From contig NZ_JAAMPU010000106.1 of assembly GCF_012911565.1 (NCBI RefSeq), positions 1 through 64,000 of the forward strand: DNA of 64,000 nucleotides, given 5' to 3'. The number at the start of each line of letters is the position of its first letter. The stretch's first letter is position 1. The position numbers and the translations under genes were made by a program. Of the stretch, positions 34,701 to 43,200 are shown in pieces. The notes beneath the pieces are model-generated. The model was not told where the DNA came from, ran no database searches, and saw nothing but the letters and a program-made list of their open reading frames with translations. The stretch is from Flavobacterium silvaticum (lineage in GTDB: Bacteria > Bacteroidota > Bacteroidia > Flavobacteriales > Flavobacteriaceae).

Positions 34701-35437
34701 TTGACCCAGATGGCAATTATGAAACTGATGGCCATTATTGGACAGTTTATCTTGCTGCGCTGATGACAGGGCATACAAATGCCAGAGAATTGGCTTATTA
34801 CGCAGAAATACCAGATAACCGAATGTCAGATCGTGGTGATATTTTAAATTCCACTAATACATGGGCTTATCTCGATTGGCAAGTAGATGTTCATGCGCTA
34901 ACAGGCGGTACTCGAGAAGACGAAGTAAGAAAGTCAGAAATAGGTTATTTCAGAACCAATAATGCACGTCAACAAGGGTATTCCTTACATAGATATGGTG
35001 ATAGTCATGCTCATAGCGACGACGATGGCGATATGTATTGGACTGGTCCCGGACATTTATTTCGAGGCCATTCTCCCGATAAAATTGCTAATAGACCTGA
35101 ACTTTACTTAGAATACGCAAATGGTCTAGTAAATATGTTAGGTGGTTTTCAAAAAGACATGTTTACTTTCGAGTATGTTGCAAAGTCGGGAGGAACAACT
35201 GAACAAAATTCAGCGGTTTTTGAAACTGAGGTAAGATTATTAGAAGGTCAAAAAACTTTTAGTGTTGGAGGAAATCAAGTAGATGCTATAAAAAATTATA
35301 TGAATGCCCGAAATGGTCATACTAAAACCACCACTAATATGAAAGTTTTTAGTTCAACCGGCGACCGATATAAACCTAACGGGAAAGGTGGGTGGACAAA
35401 AACAACGGAAACACGTACATATGTAATCTTCCAATAA
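31739..35437 (+). CDS. RHS polymorphic toxin with His-rich C-terminal domain
   Basis: 1232 aa. Signal peptide MKKIYLIIFSFVSWGMLGQ, then a DUF6443-like start (SIVYYDGLGRPKQKIDQQAS). Many YD repeats follow. The RHS core near residues 930-995 has KYNGKEWQDELGLNIYEYGS, NYDPVIGRWLSPDIYAEKA and YRYAFNNPMTFVDPDG. The last 237 residues are a variable toxin module with a His/Asp cluster: DVHALTGG, SLHRYGDSHAHSDDDGDM and GHLFRGHSPDKI. That resembles metal-dependent alpha-helical phospholipase/nuclease-like domains, but this is inference. The gene for a membrane protein begins directly at its end. A TTG at 31718 is also in frame; the ATG at 31739 fits the signal peptide. Confidence 0.85.
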   Translation: MKKIYLIIFSFVSWGMLGQCINENYIITTTCTAPTTDVSLLTASQKQVSIVYYDGLGRPKQKIDQQASGHDKNLFTHIPYDGFGRQIQNYLPAEINDQTLNCVPTANIQTSLDQFFSTFRGVTANPYTEKLLEPSPLGRILKEAAPGNSWAMGSGHEVKYEYQTNILNEVRQFTIAVNWNATSKYYSALPPSSTIYYNPGRLFKTIVKDENWVSGTNNTTEEFKEKDGKIVLKRTYNGVDQLSTYYVYDQYGNLNYVLPPNVDLSAPITQTVLDRYCYQYRYDSRNRIVEKKVPGKQWEFIVYDKLDRVVATGPSFSPFTNGTGQGWLFTKYDTFNRPCITGWTTGTLTSSGRVALQNDRDTQNLQMMPLNESRTSTTAVTTFNGVSFKYSNSAWPVLSASIPILTVNYYDSYDFPGAPADASIPSFVMSDQTQPVKYRNTDKPKGMPTGKYVRVPELSTSTGRGETTYMLYDEKAFPVRTYKTNYLTGYFQVDSKVDFVGKTIKSETTYRRISSSDIFSIAEEFTYTNQGRPLIHTHKFNTGSPQLLSKNTYDAFGDLEIKKVGGTDVSGATCLQKMDYTYNIRGWLKGINDVNSITPPPTSIVQAENPWDLFNFKLNYDTLEDQATYVGKELYNGNISESYWRTGNDNQRRKYAYTYDYLNRLKLANYIKGATGSTDNTQMYNEAIWYDKVGNISNLTRNGDYDDASAVNPLQIDQLTYSYTDTDNPNRLTRILDGATTAGFKDVSGVQPFEYDYDLNGNMTKDIHKGIYSNPITYNHVNQPNAIIFNNGNKIEYLYNALGQKVKKTVTENSVVTTIDYLDGFQTNNGALELLPTSEGYISVSQGLGNPNTFPPTLPSIRWSYVYNYLDHLGNIRISFGLSSGKVKILSENNYYPFGMKHKNYNVTQMQYEDSGGEIDLTTCTECKYKYKYNGKEWQDELGLNIYEYGSRNYDPVIGRWLSPDIYAEKAVSWTPYRYAFNNPMTFVDPDGNYETDGHYWTVYLAALMTGHTNARELAYYAEIPDNRMSDRGDILNSTNTWAYLDWQVDVHALTGGTREDEVRKSEIGYFRTNNARQQGYSLHRYGDSHAHSDDDGDMYWTGPGHLFRGHSPDKIANRPELYLEYANGLVNMLGGFQKDMFTFEYVAKSGGTTEQNSAVFETEVRLLEGQKTFSVGGNQVDAIKNYMNARNGHTKTTTNMKVFSSTGDRYKPNGKGGWTKTTETRTYVIFQ

Positions 35438-35854
35438 ATGAAAAAATCACAAATAATCAGACGTTCAGCACTTGAGTTTTGTGTAGTGTTGCTAGTATTT
35501 AATCTTATAAACTTTACCCTTTTTATAATTTTTCAATCTGTAAATGACTGGGAACTATTTTCTTATAACTTATTTGGAAGCATTTTAGTATACTTTATTT
35601 TTTTTCTAACCTCAGTTTTAAGATCATTAATATTTTCTACTACTAATTTTTTACTTAAAATCATAGGAGATTTGCTATTTCTTGAGTTATCCTTTATGAT
35701 TGCTGCTGGAGGATCATTACTTTATCACATTCTTTTTTATGCAATTTCAGATGAAAATTATATTTTATTTTTCTATCCAATTTGTTTGATAGGTATTCGT
35801 ATTTTATGGAATATTCAAAGTCCAAAGAATAAAAATCCTAGTTTGGAAAATTGA
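35438..35854 (+). CDS. Membrane protein, candidate immunity protein for the RHS toxin
   Basis: 138 aa with four likely membrane helices near residues 12-32, 45-65, 75-98 and 105-125 (FCVVLLVFNLINFTLFIIF, LVYFIFFLTSVLRSLIF, LELSFMIAAGGSLLYHIL, ILFFYPICLIGIRIL). The ATG follows the toxin stop with no gap, the usual place for the cognate immunity gene. A membrane location suggests the toxin acts on the envelope or membrane. No named immunity family is recognised. Confidence 0.6.
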   Translation: MKKSQIIRRSALEFCVVLLVFNLINFTLFIIFQSVNDWELFSYNLFGSILVYFIFFLTSVLRSLIFSTTNFLLKIIGDLLFLELSFMIAAGGSLLYHILFYAISDENYILFFYPICLIGIRILWNIQSPKNKNPSLEN

Positions 35855-36522
35855 AATCGAAGGACTTGAAGGAACCTATTAAAGTCCAAAGCGAACCTCA
35901 AAATGCTTTTATATTTGCAGCGAAGGTTGCACAATAAAGTGTAGAAGAGGCATCTCCGATAATTGAAGAAACTTTAAAGCAAGGATTTAGCAATATTGTT
36001 AGTAAAGGTACTGTTACAGCTGCTACTGCTGGTGCTTTATTATTCGGGGATAATTCTGCTCCAAATTTTGGCACTACAAGTGAAACCGTAACGAATTTCA
36101 AATACAAAATAAAAGGCGATGAAGTCGAGACATCTATCAGCGTTGGCCAAAAAATAACAAATAGAAAAGTTGAAGATGATCAAATAATTTATCGGGGAGG
36201 GGCCAACACACTTAACAATTTTACACCAAGGCCCGGAATAGATGATGGGATAGGACCAAAAATTGGATTATCGACAAATGTGAATCCTCTTAAGGCCACA
36301 AACGACAAAGGTGGTAAAGTTCAGCCTTTGAGTAGTAGCCTTCTTAAAACTATGGGGTTTCAACTAACGGATGTTAGGGGCCATGTTGGGGTTCGACCAT
36401 CGAGTCAGCTTTTACTCCAGGCTTGGGCAAAAAATAAAAATAATCCTGGTTCTAATCCTGCGGCGGTGTTATCGATAATGGTTCAACTTGCAAGAATAAG
36501 TGAAATGAAAATTAAAATATAA
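35851..36522 (+). pseudogene. Displaced C-terminal toxin module (orphan RHS tail) with in-frame stop
   Basis: One plus-strand frame reads EPIKVQSEPQNAFIFAAKVA, then a TAA at 35935, then SVEEASPIIEETLKQGFSNI and a long module containing IIYRGGANTLNNFTPRPGID, GPKIGLSTN and VRGHVGVRPSS, ending at 36522. The YRGG...FTPR...GLST pattern recalls polymorphic toxin domains with an ADP-ribosyltransferase-like look; that is tentative. There are no RHS repeats in front, so it is a left-over tail from an earlier exchange. A short part from 36280 could still be translated (80 aa). The next gene's ATG overlaps its stop in TAATG. Confidence 0.65.
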
Positions 36523-36908
36523 TGAATAACGAAGATTTAATCCCTAGGGATAAAGAAGATTTAGATTTTATCGAAAGGCTAAAAAATAAATCAATTATAG
36601 AAATTAAGGAGATTATACCTAGATTGTTAGTTTGGCTACAGGATGGAAACTGGCCTCAGGCTACACCAATTATGAAATATTTTCAGCCACATGTAAATGA
36701 GATAGATAGCGAGCTAGTAGAAATATTAAAAGGCAACGATCCTTCTTGGAAATATCATATTATAAATGGACTACTAAAAAATTCTCCTGCTAAACTCAAT
36801 GAGAATTTAATAGCAGTTTTACGTGAGTTAGCCCAAAACCCGAGTATTGCAGATCAAGAAGAGGAGATTAATTTATTGTCGGAAGAAGTACTCAATGACT
36901 TGGAATAA
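36522..36908 (+). CDS. DUF5071-like immunity protein
   Basis: 128-aa soluble acidic helical protein. LLVWLQDGNWPQATPIMKYF is the recognisable core of the DUF5071 family, found beside polymorphic toxins. The rest is helical with paired acidic stretches (DQEEEINLLSEEVLNDLE). It starts one base inside the stop of the orphan toxin module, so it is the immunity partner of that module and may protect against siblings carrying the complete toxin. Confidence 0.7.
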   Translation: MNNEDLIPRDKEDLDFIERLKNKSIIEIKEIIPRLLVWLQDGNWPQATPIMKYFQPHVNEIDSELVEILKGNDPSWKYHIINGLLKNSPAKLNENLIAVLRELAQNPSIADQEEEINLLSEEVLNDLE

Positions 36909-37062
36909 CAACGTCTCTGTGTAAAAAGAGCTTTTATAATTTGGAAACTAGGAAATCACAAACAACTGCCATCGAAAAATCATAGGTATGGACATCTGAG
37001 AATGAAATTCGTGCAGAACAGGGAGAAAAGCCACGATTTGTTTTAATACCATTATTTAAACT

Positions 37063-37701
37063 ATGAAAATCTTCACCACAACAATTACAATAATCTTTCT
37101 CTTTTCATTTGAAATCGGAATATCACAACATGAGAGGGATTTTATGCCTTTTCCTGTGGATAATTTTTTTTTGGATCAGTTAGATTCCAAATTAACACTA
37201 TCAAAGGTTGACTACTTACAGGCAGCCCAACAGAAACTTATTAAAAATGGAGTATCTGAGGAAAATTTAAAATCGAAAGAAATATTTATAAAAAACGCCG
37301 ACAATTTATTATCTGTAAATAATCTTTTTTTTCAATCATGGACTGAAAGCAGACATAACAAACTCAAAATCACAAATCTTTTTTTCATCACCGTAACCAT
37401 TAGCGGAGATGAATTGACAAAATACAATATCGTTCTATCAAAAGATGTAAACAACCAAATCGAAATTTACAGTTCAGATAAAAAGTCTGTTATGGTATCA
37501 GAAAATACAATAGATTTTATTACAGACTACATGTTAAACCTATGTGATCCATCGAATTACAAAACACCACCGCTTAATGCATATATGACAATAGACAATA
37601 TCCGTTTTTATCAAAATGAATTTGTATTACGCTCAGTAGTTGTTGAAAGCGTACTTAATAAAGATTTGATGATATTGAAAAATTTATCGTGTTTTAAATA
37701 G
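37063..37701 (+). CDS. Secreted hypothetical protein (212 aa)
   Basis: I do not recognise a family. A signal peptide (TTITIIFLFSFEIGISQ) is followed by a mixed domain with long helices (KVDYLQAAQQKLIKNGVSEE), a beta stretch LKITNLFFITVTISGDEL, and a final Cys near the end (LKNLSCFK). Composition is AT-rich like the rest of the island. It is the last gene before an integrase remnant. Confidence 0.55.
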   Translation: MKIFTTTITIIFLFSFEIGISQHERDFMPFPVDNFFLDQLDSKLTLSKVDYLQAAQQKLIKNGVSEENLKSKEIFIKNADNLLSVNNLFFQSWTESRHNKLKITNLFFITVTISGDELTKYNIVLSKDVNNQIEIYSSDKKSVMVSENTIDFITDYMLNLCDPSNYKTPPLNAYMTIDNIRFYQNEFVLRSVVVESVLNKDLMILKNLSCFK

Positions 37702-37715
37702 TAATTAGTCACGAA

Positions 37716-37946
37716 CTAAACCTTTTCTCTCAATTGCCCAACCTGCTCACTAACCTTCTTCTGCACCACCTTCCCATAATGCATCTGCGTAGTCGTAATC
37801 TTAGAATGACCCAATAATTCCGAAACAATTTCCATAGGCACATCATTAAACAACAGCACAGTCGATGCAAAAGTTTTTCTGGCTACATGATGCGACAGTT
37901 TTTTGTCGATGCCCAGAATATCAGCAATCTCTTTCAAGGTACGCAT
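37716..37946 (-). pseudogene. C-terminal fragment of a tyrosine recombinase
   Basis: 76 residues of the catalytic domain: LSHHVARKTFASTVLLFNDV has the HxxR pair, LLGHSKITTTQMHYGKV has the second His and the nucleophile Tyr, and a basic C-terminal helix closes it. The N-terminal two thirds and the first catalytic Arg are missing. With the remnant at 25490-25765 it brackets the RHS island. The two pieces are in an order that a single split gene cannot explain, so they come from different events or a rearrangement. Confidence 0.75.
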
Positions 37947-38016
37947 TGAATTTTAACTTGAGATATCGTGAAGACCAGTTAAAAAGCCACATACAAAAGC
38001 CGTTTCCAAATTTCGT

Positions 38017-38053
38017 GTTTACATAATTTTGTAAACGGCACATCTGTAAACAG
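38017..38053. repeat. Dispersed repeat with GTTTACATAATTTTGTAAAC palindrome
   Basis: Shares palindrome and the following ACATCTGTAAACA with 49908-49944; the palindrome alone recurs at 51917-51936. Confidence 0.65.
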
Positions 38054-38230
38054 AGAATGGCTTTTAACCATATAAGCGAAGTACTTGTATTTATAACTAT
38101 AGTAGCAAGTCTTATATATAAAAGGAAGTGCTTACATATGTAAATTTCAGATGCCCGGTAATGTTCAGATTAGGTCATGGAAAAAATGAAAGTGCCTTGC
38201 TGCCCGACAGTCTTTATCAAAAAAAAAAAA

Positions 38231-38319
38231 CGATAGTGCGGACTTGCAGTACGTACCCAAAACACCCGATAACTATAAAATATATTTTGTTTGGCACGGA
38301 CTGCAAGTCCGCGCTATCG
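38231..38319. repeat. Inverted pair of the GCGGACTTGCAGTCC repeat (REP-like)
   Basis: The left arm begins CGATAGTGCGGACTTGCAGT and the right arm ends GACTGCAAGTCCGCGCTATC plus G. The same unit recurs at 49747, 49836 and 49969, and in a weaker form near 51979. Confidence 0.65.
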
Positions 38320-38551
38320 GATTAGAAAAAAGATGCACACCTTTTCAAAACAGGATGCACACCGGATTGTTTGCCCTTTTGAGGCAATTATGTAGAAAAT
38401 ATGAGGGATAAGGAATTTTAAGAATCGCTACAAATGCAAAAAAGCCATCCACAAAAGTGGAAAGCTTTTCATTGGTCTAACTACTAAACCTGGGGCTTTC
38501 GCCCCGAAACAACACAACTGCGATTAAGGTTCGCGAACCTACTTTGGCCAA

Positions 38552-38579
38552 AAAAGCACTCCGGTGAAGAAGTGCTTTT
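38552..38579. terminator. Terminator downstream of tRNA-Asp
   Basis: Arms AAAAGCACT and AGTGCTTTT with a ten-base loop. The T-run on the minus strand fits the tRNA-Asp transcript. Confidence 0.65.
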
Positions 38580-38590
38580 GCTTGCTTTCG

Positions 38591-38664
38591 CGGTCTGGAC
38601 GGGACTCGAACCCGCGACCTCCGCCGTGACAGGGCGGCATTCTAACCAACTGAACTACCAAACC
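38591..38664 (-). tRNA. tRNA-Asp (anticodon GTC)
   Basis: Acceptor arms GGTTTGG and CCAGACC pair with one G-U. The anticodon stem CCGCC/GGCGG holds loop CTGTCAC, giving GTC. The D-loop AGTTCAGTTGGTTAGAAT and T-loop GGTTCGAGTCC are standard. The 74-nt gene lacks an encoded CCA. Confidence 0.95.
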
Positions 38665-38749
38665 TTTCGCTGAATGCGGTTGCAAATATAGAACGGAAAA
38701 TCATATCTGCAAATAAAACTTTAAAAAATATTCAGAATAAAAAACAGCC

Positions 38750-39676
38750 TTATCCAAAGCTTTGTTTTTCAACCAAATATGTGGTCATGATTTTTTCAAA
38801 ATCCGCGCCTACATTGACCGGAACGTACTTGATCCGGTTCTGGGCGCACGTTTGGGCAATCTGTTTGAACTGCTCCGCGACCTTTTGCTCGTAGGCCTGT
38901 TTGACGTTATCGGCGAAAATATTAATCTCCTGACCGCTCTCAAGGTCAACGAATTTGCGAGGTGCGTTGTCAAAATCAAAGTTGAGTTCGGTCGCAGCAT
39001 CAACCACATGGAACAAAACCACACGATGCTTATTGTGCTTCAAATGCTGCAACGCCGCAAACAAACGGCTCTGGTCGCGATCCTGGAACATATCCGTAAA
39101 CAGCAAAATCATGCTGCGCCGGTGCATCTTTTCGGCAATCTGGTGCAAGTAGGCGACCGTATCTGTTTCTTTTGGAACAATCGGATTTTCAAGCAACCCT
39201 TCAAGCTTGTCGAGCAACATTCTATGGTGTCGGTCGCTGCCTTTCTCGGGCGCATAATATTCATAAGAATCGGAATAGACACTAAGCCCTACCGCATCGC
39301 GCTGCTTCTTCAATAAATTCATCAGAACCGCCGATGCCAGTACCGAAAACCCAATCTTGCTTTCGTAAAAAGGCTGGTCGTCCTTCAATTTGGGGTAATG
39401 CATCGAAGACGAATTATCGATGATCAGATGACACCGCAAATTCGTTTCTTCCTCGAACCGCTTCGTGTACAATCTGTCGGTCTTGGCGAACAGTTTCCAG
39501 TCGATATGCTTGGTGCTTTCACCCGAATTGTAATTCTTGTGCTCGGCGAATTCGGCAGAAAAACCATGGAACGGACTTTTGTGCATGCCCGAAATAAAAC
39601 CTTCGACAATCTGGCCCGCAAGCAATTCCAGATGCTTGAACGAGGAAACTTTCTGTAACTGGGAATCGATCTTCAT
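38750..39676 (-). CDS. DUF58 domain protein (vWA-like)
   Basis: 308-aa cytosolic protein of the DUF58 family. The signature FHGFSAEFAEHKNYNSGEST and DWKLFAKTDRLYTKRFEEET is near residues 40-80. A vWA/MIDAS-like motif DNSSSMHYP follows near 90, and LLFTDMFQD near 190. These proteins usually sit beside a MoxR ATPase; none is in the window. A TATCTTTA -7-like box lies just upstream of 39676, inside the longer frame, which supports the later start. Confidence 0.85.
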   Translation of the reverse strand: MKIDSQLQKVSSFKHLELLAGQIVEGFISGMHKSPFHGFSAEFAEHKNYNSGESTKHIDWKLFAKTDRLYTKRFEEETNLRCHLIIDNSSSMHYPKLKDDQPFYESKIGFSVLASAVLMNLLKKQRDAVGLSVYSDSYEYYAPEKGSDRHHRMLLDKLEGLLENPIVPKETDTVAYLHQIAEKMHRRSMILLFTDMFQDRDQSRLFAALQHLKHNKHRVVLFHVVDAATELNFDFDNAPRKFVDLESGQEINIFADNVKQAYEQKVAEQFKQIAQTCAQNRIKYVPVNVGADFEKIMTTYLVEKQSFG

Positions 39677-40253
39677 AGTTGTAAAGATAGTTTTCAATTA
39701 ATAATTAATGATGAATAATTAATAATTGTTGGGCGTTTCCGCAGCCGGAACGTTTGAGGTAAATGAACCTGTATGCTGGCTGCGGTCAGGCTGACCCGCT
39801 GCAATCTTTTGCATACCCGACTATTTTCGGAAACCTTTAAGAACGCAAAAGGATTTCCGCTCGCATCCTTAACGCGGGCATGGAACCGGAAACGTTCAAC
39901 TCTTCATGAGCCAGCCCCCGATGCAAGTGATTACCCCACAGCTTTGGCGGCTATTTTGAACCGTGGCGGCAGAGCGACCAACGGAAGCTCCTGCCGCCGC
40001 GTGTGAAAAAAGCCGGCACAGCGAGGCGTAAAAGCGGGCAGCGGGAAATGTGCTGCCAAAAAACAAAAAAAGTAAAAGCCCGGAATACCACGACCGGGCT
40101 TTTGAGGAAAAAAACTAAAGGAAAATGCCTTTCTGTAGCCTTGCGAAGGTGCAACGCTTTTCCCGGCTTTGGAAATGGGAATCCATGAACGGCTTTTCCG
40201 ATAGATGAACGACCGGTTACCACCGCCGGCCGTTCGGTACCAAGCAATTTTCT
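39677..40253. other. GC-rich gene-free stretch with strong hairpins
   Basis: No credible gene. Stems include CCGCAGCC with GGCTGCGG (about 39739-39785), GGCGGCAG with CTGCCGCC (about 39963-39998), and a terminator-like AAAAGCCCGG/CCGGGCTTTT (40074-40103). It is notably more GC-rich than the AT-rich genes around it and may be an interspersed repeat or a structured RNA; I do not recognise tmRNA, SRP RNA or RNase P RNA signatures. Confidence 0.45.
40074..40103. terminator. Hairpin terminator near the large repeat protein gene
   Basis: Perfect ten-base arms AAAAGCCCGG and CCGGGCTTTT around AATACCACGA. It can work on the minus strand for the gene ending at 40254. Confidence 0.6.
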
Positions 40254-43200
40254 TTAGTGATTCCCGACCGCATCAAGGGTTGTCTGAGGGGTCGGATCCT
40301 GATTTGTATTGGCTGTGCGTCCAAAATTCAGGTTGTCGCCATTTGCCGAAATATCCAAAGCGGAATTGACCTTATCGTTTTCATTGAACATGACCTTGTC
40401 TAAATTTTCTGCGAATCGACCTGAAAGAAGCGACTCAGGCACATTACCCTGATCGCTGTCAACCCGGTCTCCCACCGCGATCCAGGATATTAACGCCGAA
40501 CCCGTTCCTGAATTCTGTTCCCGGATCGTGAACCCGGCAGCGTCTATGGATTCGATGTAAACACCGTTGCAAGGCCCCATTGGCGTTGCCGTAACCACAG
40601 GCGCATCTTTGAGCAAGCGCGCGTAAGCCGGATCAAAATTTACATGGGCCGTTCCGTTGTTGAGTTGTATTTTTCCTTTTTTGTATACGACTATTTCAGA
40701 AGATGTGACGCTGAAAGCAGGCGTAATCCCTTGTGCCGTTTTTACAAGTTCTACCTGATGCCCGTTGGTGTATTCGTTTCCGTTGTTGAAGTGTGCCATC
40801 AACGATCCTGATGACATACTGCCTATCGTGGTGCCCCGGCTCCATGATCCGATCAGGCCGCCGTAAAAGCCACCGCCGATTCCCTGGTCTGTCGGCGCAC
40901 TGGAATATCGGCCTGTACCGCTAGCCAGAGCAGTGGAAGCATAGATGCCGTAGTTTGTCCCGGCGCTGTTCTTATACCCCAAAGAAGCCCAATAGCTACC
41001 TAAAGCATCTGCCCCGAGTATGCCTCCGGTGCGGATAGAACCCGTATAGGTCTGGTTGAATCCTGTCAGGGCGAACGAATACGAATCGCCCCAGTAATTT
41101 ATTCCGTTTAAGGCACTGTTGTAACCCGTTGCGCTATAATTCACGCCATTATTCTGCGTGTTTCGGCTCCGCTCCGCCTGAACGGTATATTGTGCGTCAC
41201 CCGATGCCGTAACCTGCGTATGGGAAAACAAGGATTTTCCAAGAAAATATCCGGAAAAACTCCCTTCCTTTCTTACATCTGAATATACGCCTGTATGGGT
41301 TCCGCCTATAGATGTCGGCATATCGATATATACCCCGTATTTGAGCCCGCCGCCTGTCGAGCCTGACTGGTAACTGATCAATTCCCCATAAATACCATCA
41401 TCTGTAGGCGTTTTGATAACGGTATGGATCCCAATATTGGTGGAATTGTTTGAACCACCCATATCATTGAGCATTCCAACATGTACTCCCGGATTGTTTC
41501 CGGAAAATTCATTCTGTGTGCCAACCATGTAGCCGGAAACGGTGTTGGTCATACTGTTGCGGGTTCCGGTTATGGTACCATCGCCAAGACCGGACATTAT
41601 ATTGGTTGTTCCGTACCTGAAGCCCGAACCTGCCGCCGAAACGTAATTCTCTGTCCCATAAGCAGCATTTGTCGTTGTGCCGCTTACAAAATTCGTTGTT
41701 CCCGTTCCTGACACCGCATTGGCTACCGTGACGCCATTGTTTGTTCCGACCAATGCCCCGCTTGCAAGGGCTGCAGGCGTGATGATTTCGGTTTTTAAAG
41801 CATTGGTTGCAAGCACTGTACTTGTCGGGTTACTATGCCTGAACAACGCTGCCGATAAATTTGCCCCGTTGGTTTCAAGCACATCAAGTTTATAAGCCGT
41901 TGTGTTTTTTCCGATGGCGACGTTACCCAAGTGATACATGGCATCTGTGTTCAGGTCCGGCGGAATGGAAGACCCGACTTCAAAAAAAGAGGCGTTTGCA
42001 GTTGTCGCGGCCCATGTTGCATTTCCCAAAGCATCTGAAGTCAGTACCCGATTTGCCGCCGCACCATTGGTCATTTGGAAATTCGTGGTTTTGGTCTTCC
42101 CGAAAACTTCGAGTTTTTCAGACGGTGTCCCAATGGTTCCGATACCCACATTGCCGGTACTATAACTGGGATTGAATATAAAATTCTTTGCAGAGAAAGA
42201 AAGTACGTCGTCTCCATGTGCTTCGCCAATCATAGTAAAATCACCATCCCCGAATTTGATGAGCTTATCATCTGAAGCAGCTATCCATGCGAATTTGCCT
42301 AATTTCAGGTTGTCATTTATGTGGAGCCGTTCCTCGGGTTCCGTTTCTCCTATCCCGATTTTTCCGGCAGCCAGTCCTACGTCTGTCCCATAAATCAGGT
42401 TCCCGATCGACAGTTGATTGTCCAGAACGGCAGAAGGCACATCGGCACCGTATCCAAGTACAAGATTGTTATTTGTATGGATATTGTTCCCGGCCTGGCT
42501 TCCAATAGCTACATTGTTATCGCCGCTAGCACTGTTGGCCATCGAGGTCCCTATGGCAATATTATAGGAACCGGTCTGATTGATAGCCAAGGCATTTGCG
42601 CCTATGCCAATATTTTCCGAACCGCTTGTATTGGCAAAAAGTGCATCGGAACCAATACCCAGATTTCTATTCCCGATATCGTTGGCCGTCAGGGCGTTTG
42701 AACCCAACGCAAAATTATCGTCACCGCTGTCGTTGGTCCTCAGGGCCATTTTTCCGAGCGCCACGTTATCGGAGCCGGTAGTATTCATCCGCATGGCATC
42801 GGAACCGCTCGCAAAGTTTCCGCCGCCTGATAAATTCTGGTACAAAGCACCATCTCCGAAAGCTATGTTTTCCTGTCCCGTAGTATTTGAACTCAGTGTA
42901 TTCGACCCGAAGGCGAGATTGTAGGTTCCGGTATTCGCCGGATTCAATGCGTTTACGCCAAAACCGACGTTGTTTACTCCCATGATTCCGGCACGCACGC
43001 CGTTTCGTTTGAAAATAAAATCCTGGTCGTCTGCTGTCCCGATGAAATTCGTCGCCGGATTCGTCCCTGAATTCCCGATTATATCCCAGCCTTTGCCTCC
43101 GCCAATCCCTTTCCAGCTTGTAGTGGCATTGTCCCAGTAATAAAAACCCGGAGCATTGGTACCCGATGTTGTCGTGAGGAAAACCAGCATGCCGTTTTGT

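Larger units (their letters stand above)
37947..38551. other. Gene-free stretch with dispersed palindromic repeats
   Basis: No gene seen. It holds one copy of the GTTTACAWAATTTTGTAAAC palindrome family (38017-38036) followed by the shared word CACATCTGTAAACA. An inverted pair of the GCGGACTTGCAGT repeat spans 38231-38319. Further on are short hairpins (GGGGC TTTC GCCCC near 38493, and GGTTCGCGAACC near 38528). Confidence 0.6.

Noticed and set aside
38128..38325. 65-codon frame over the REP-like inverted pair
   Set aside because: It translates the palindromic repeat and a ten-base A-run.
25483..38664. Island integrated into the 3' end of tRNA-Asp
   Set aside because: The orientation would fit, but no copy of the tRNA 3' end was seen near 25.5 kb, so no attachment repeat supports it.
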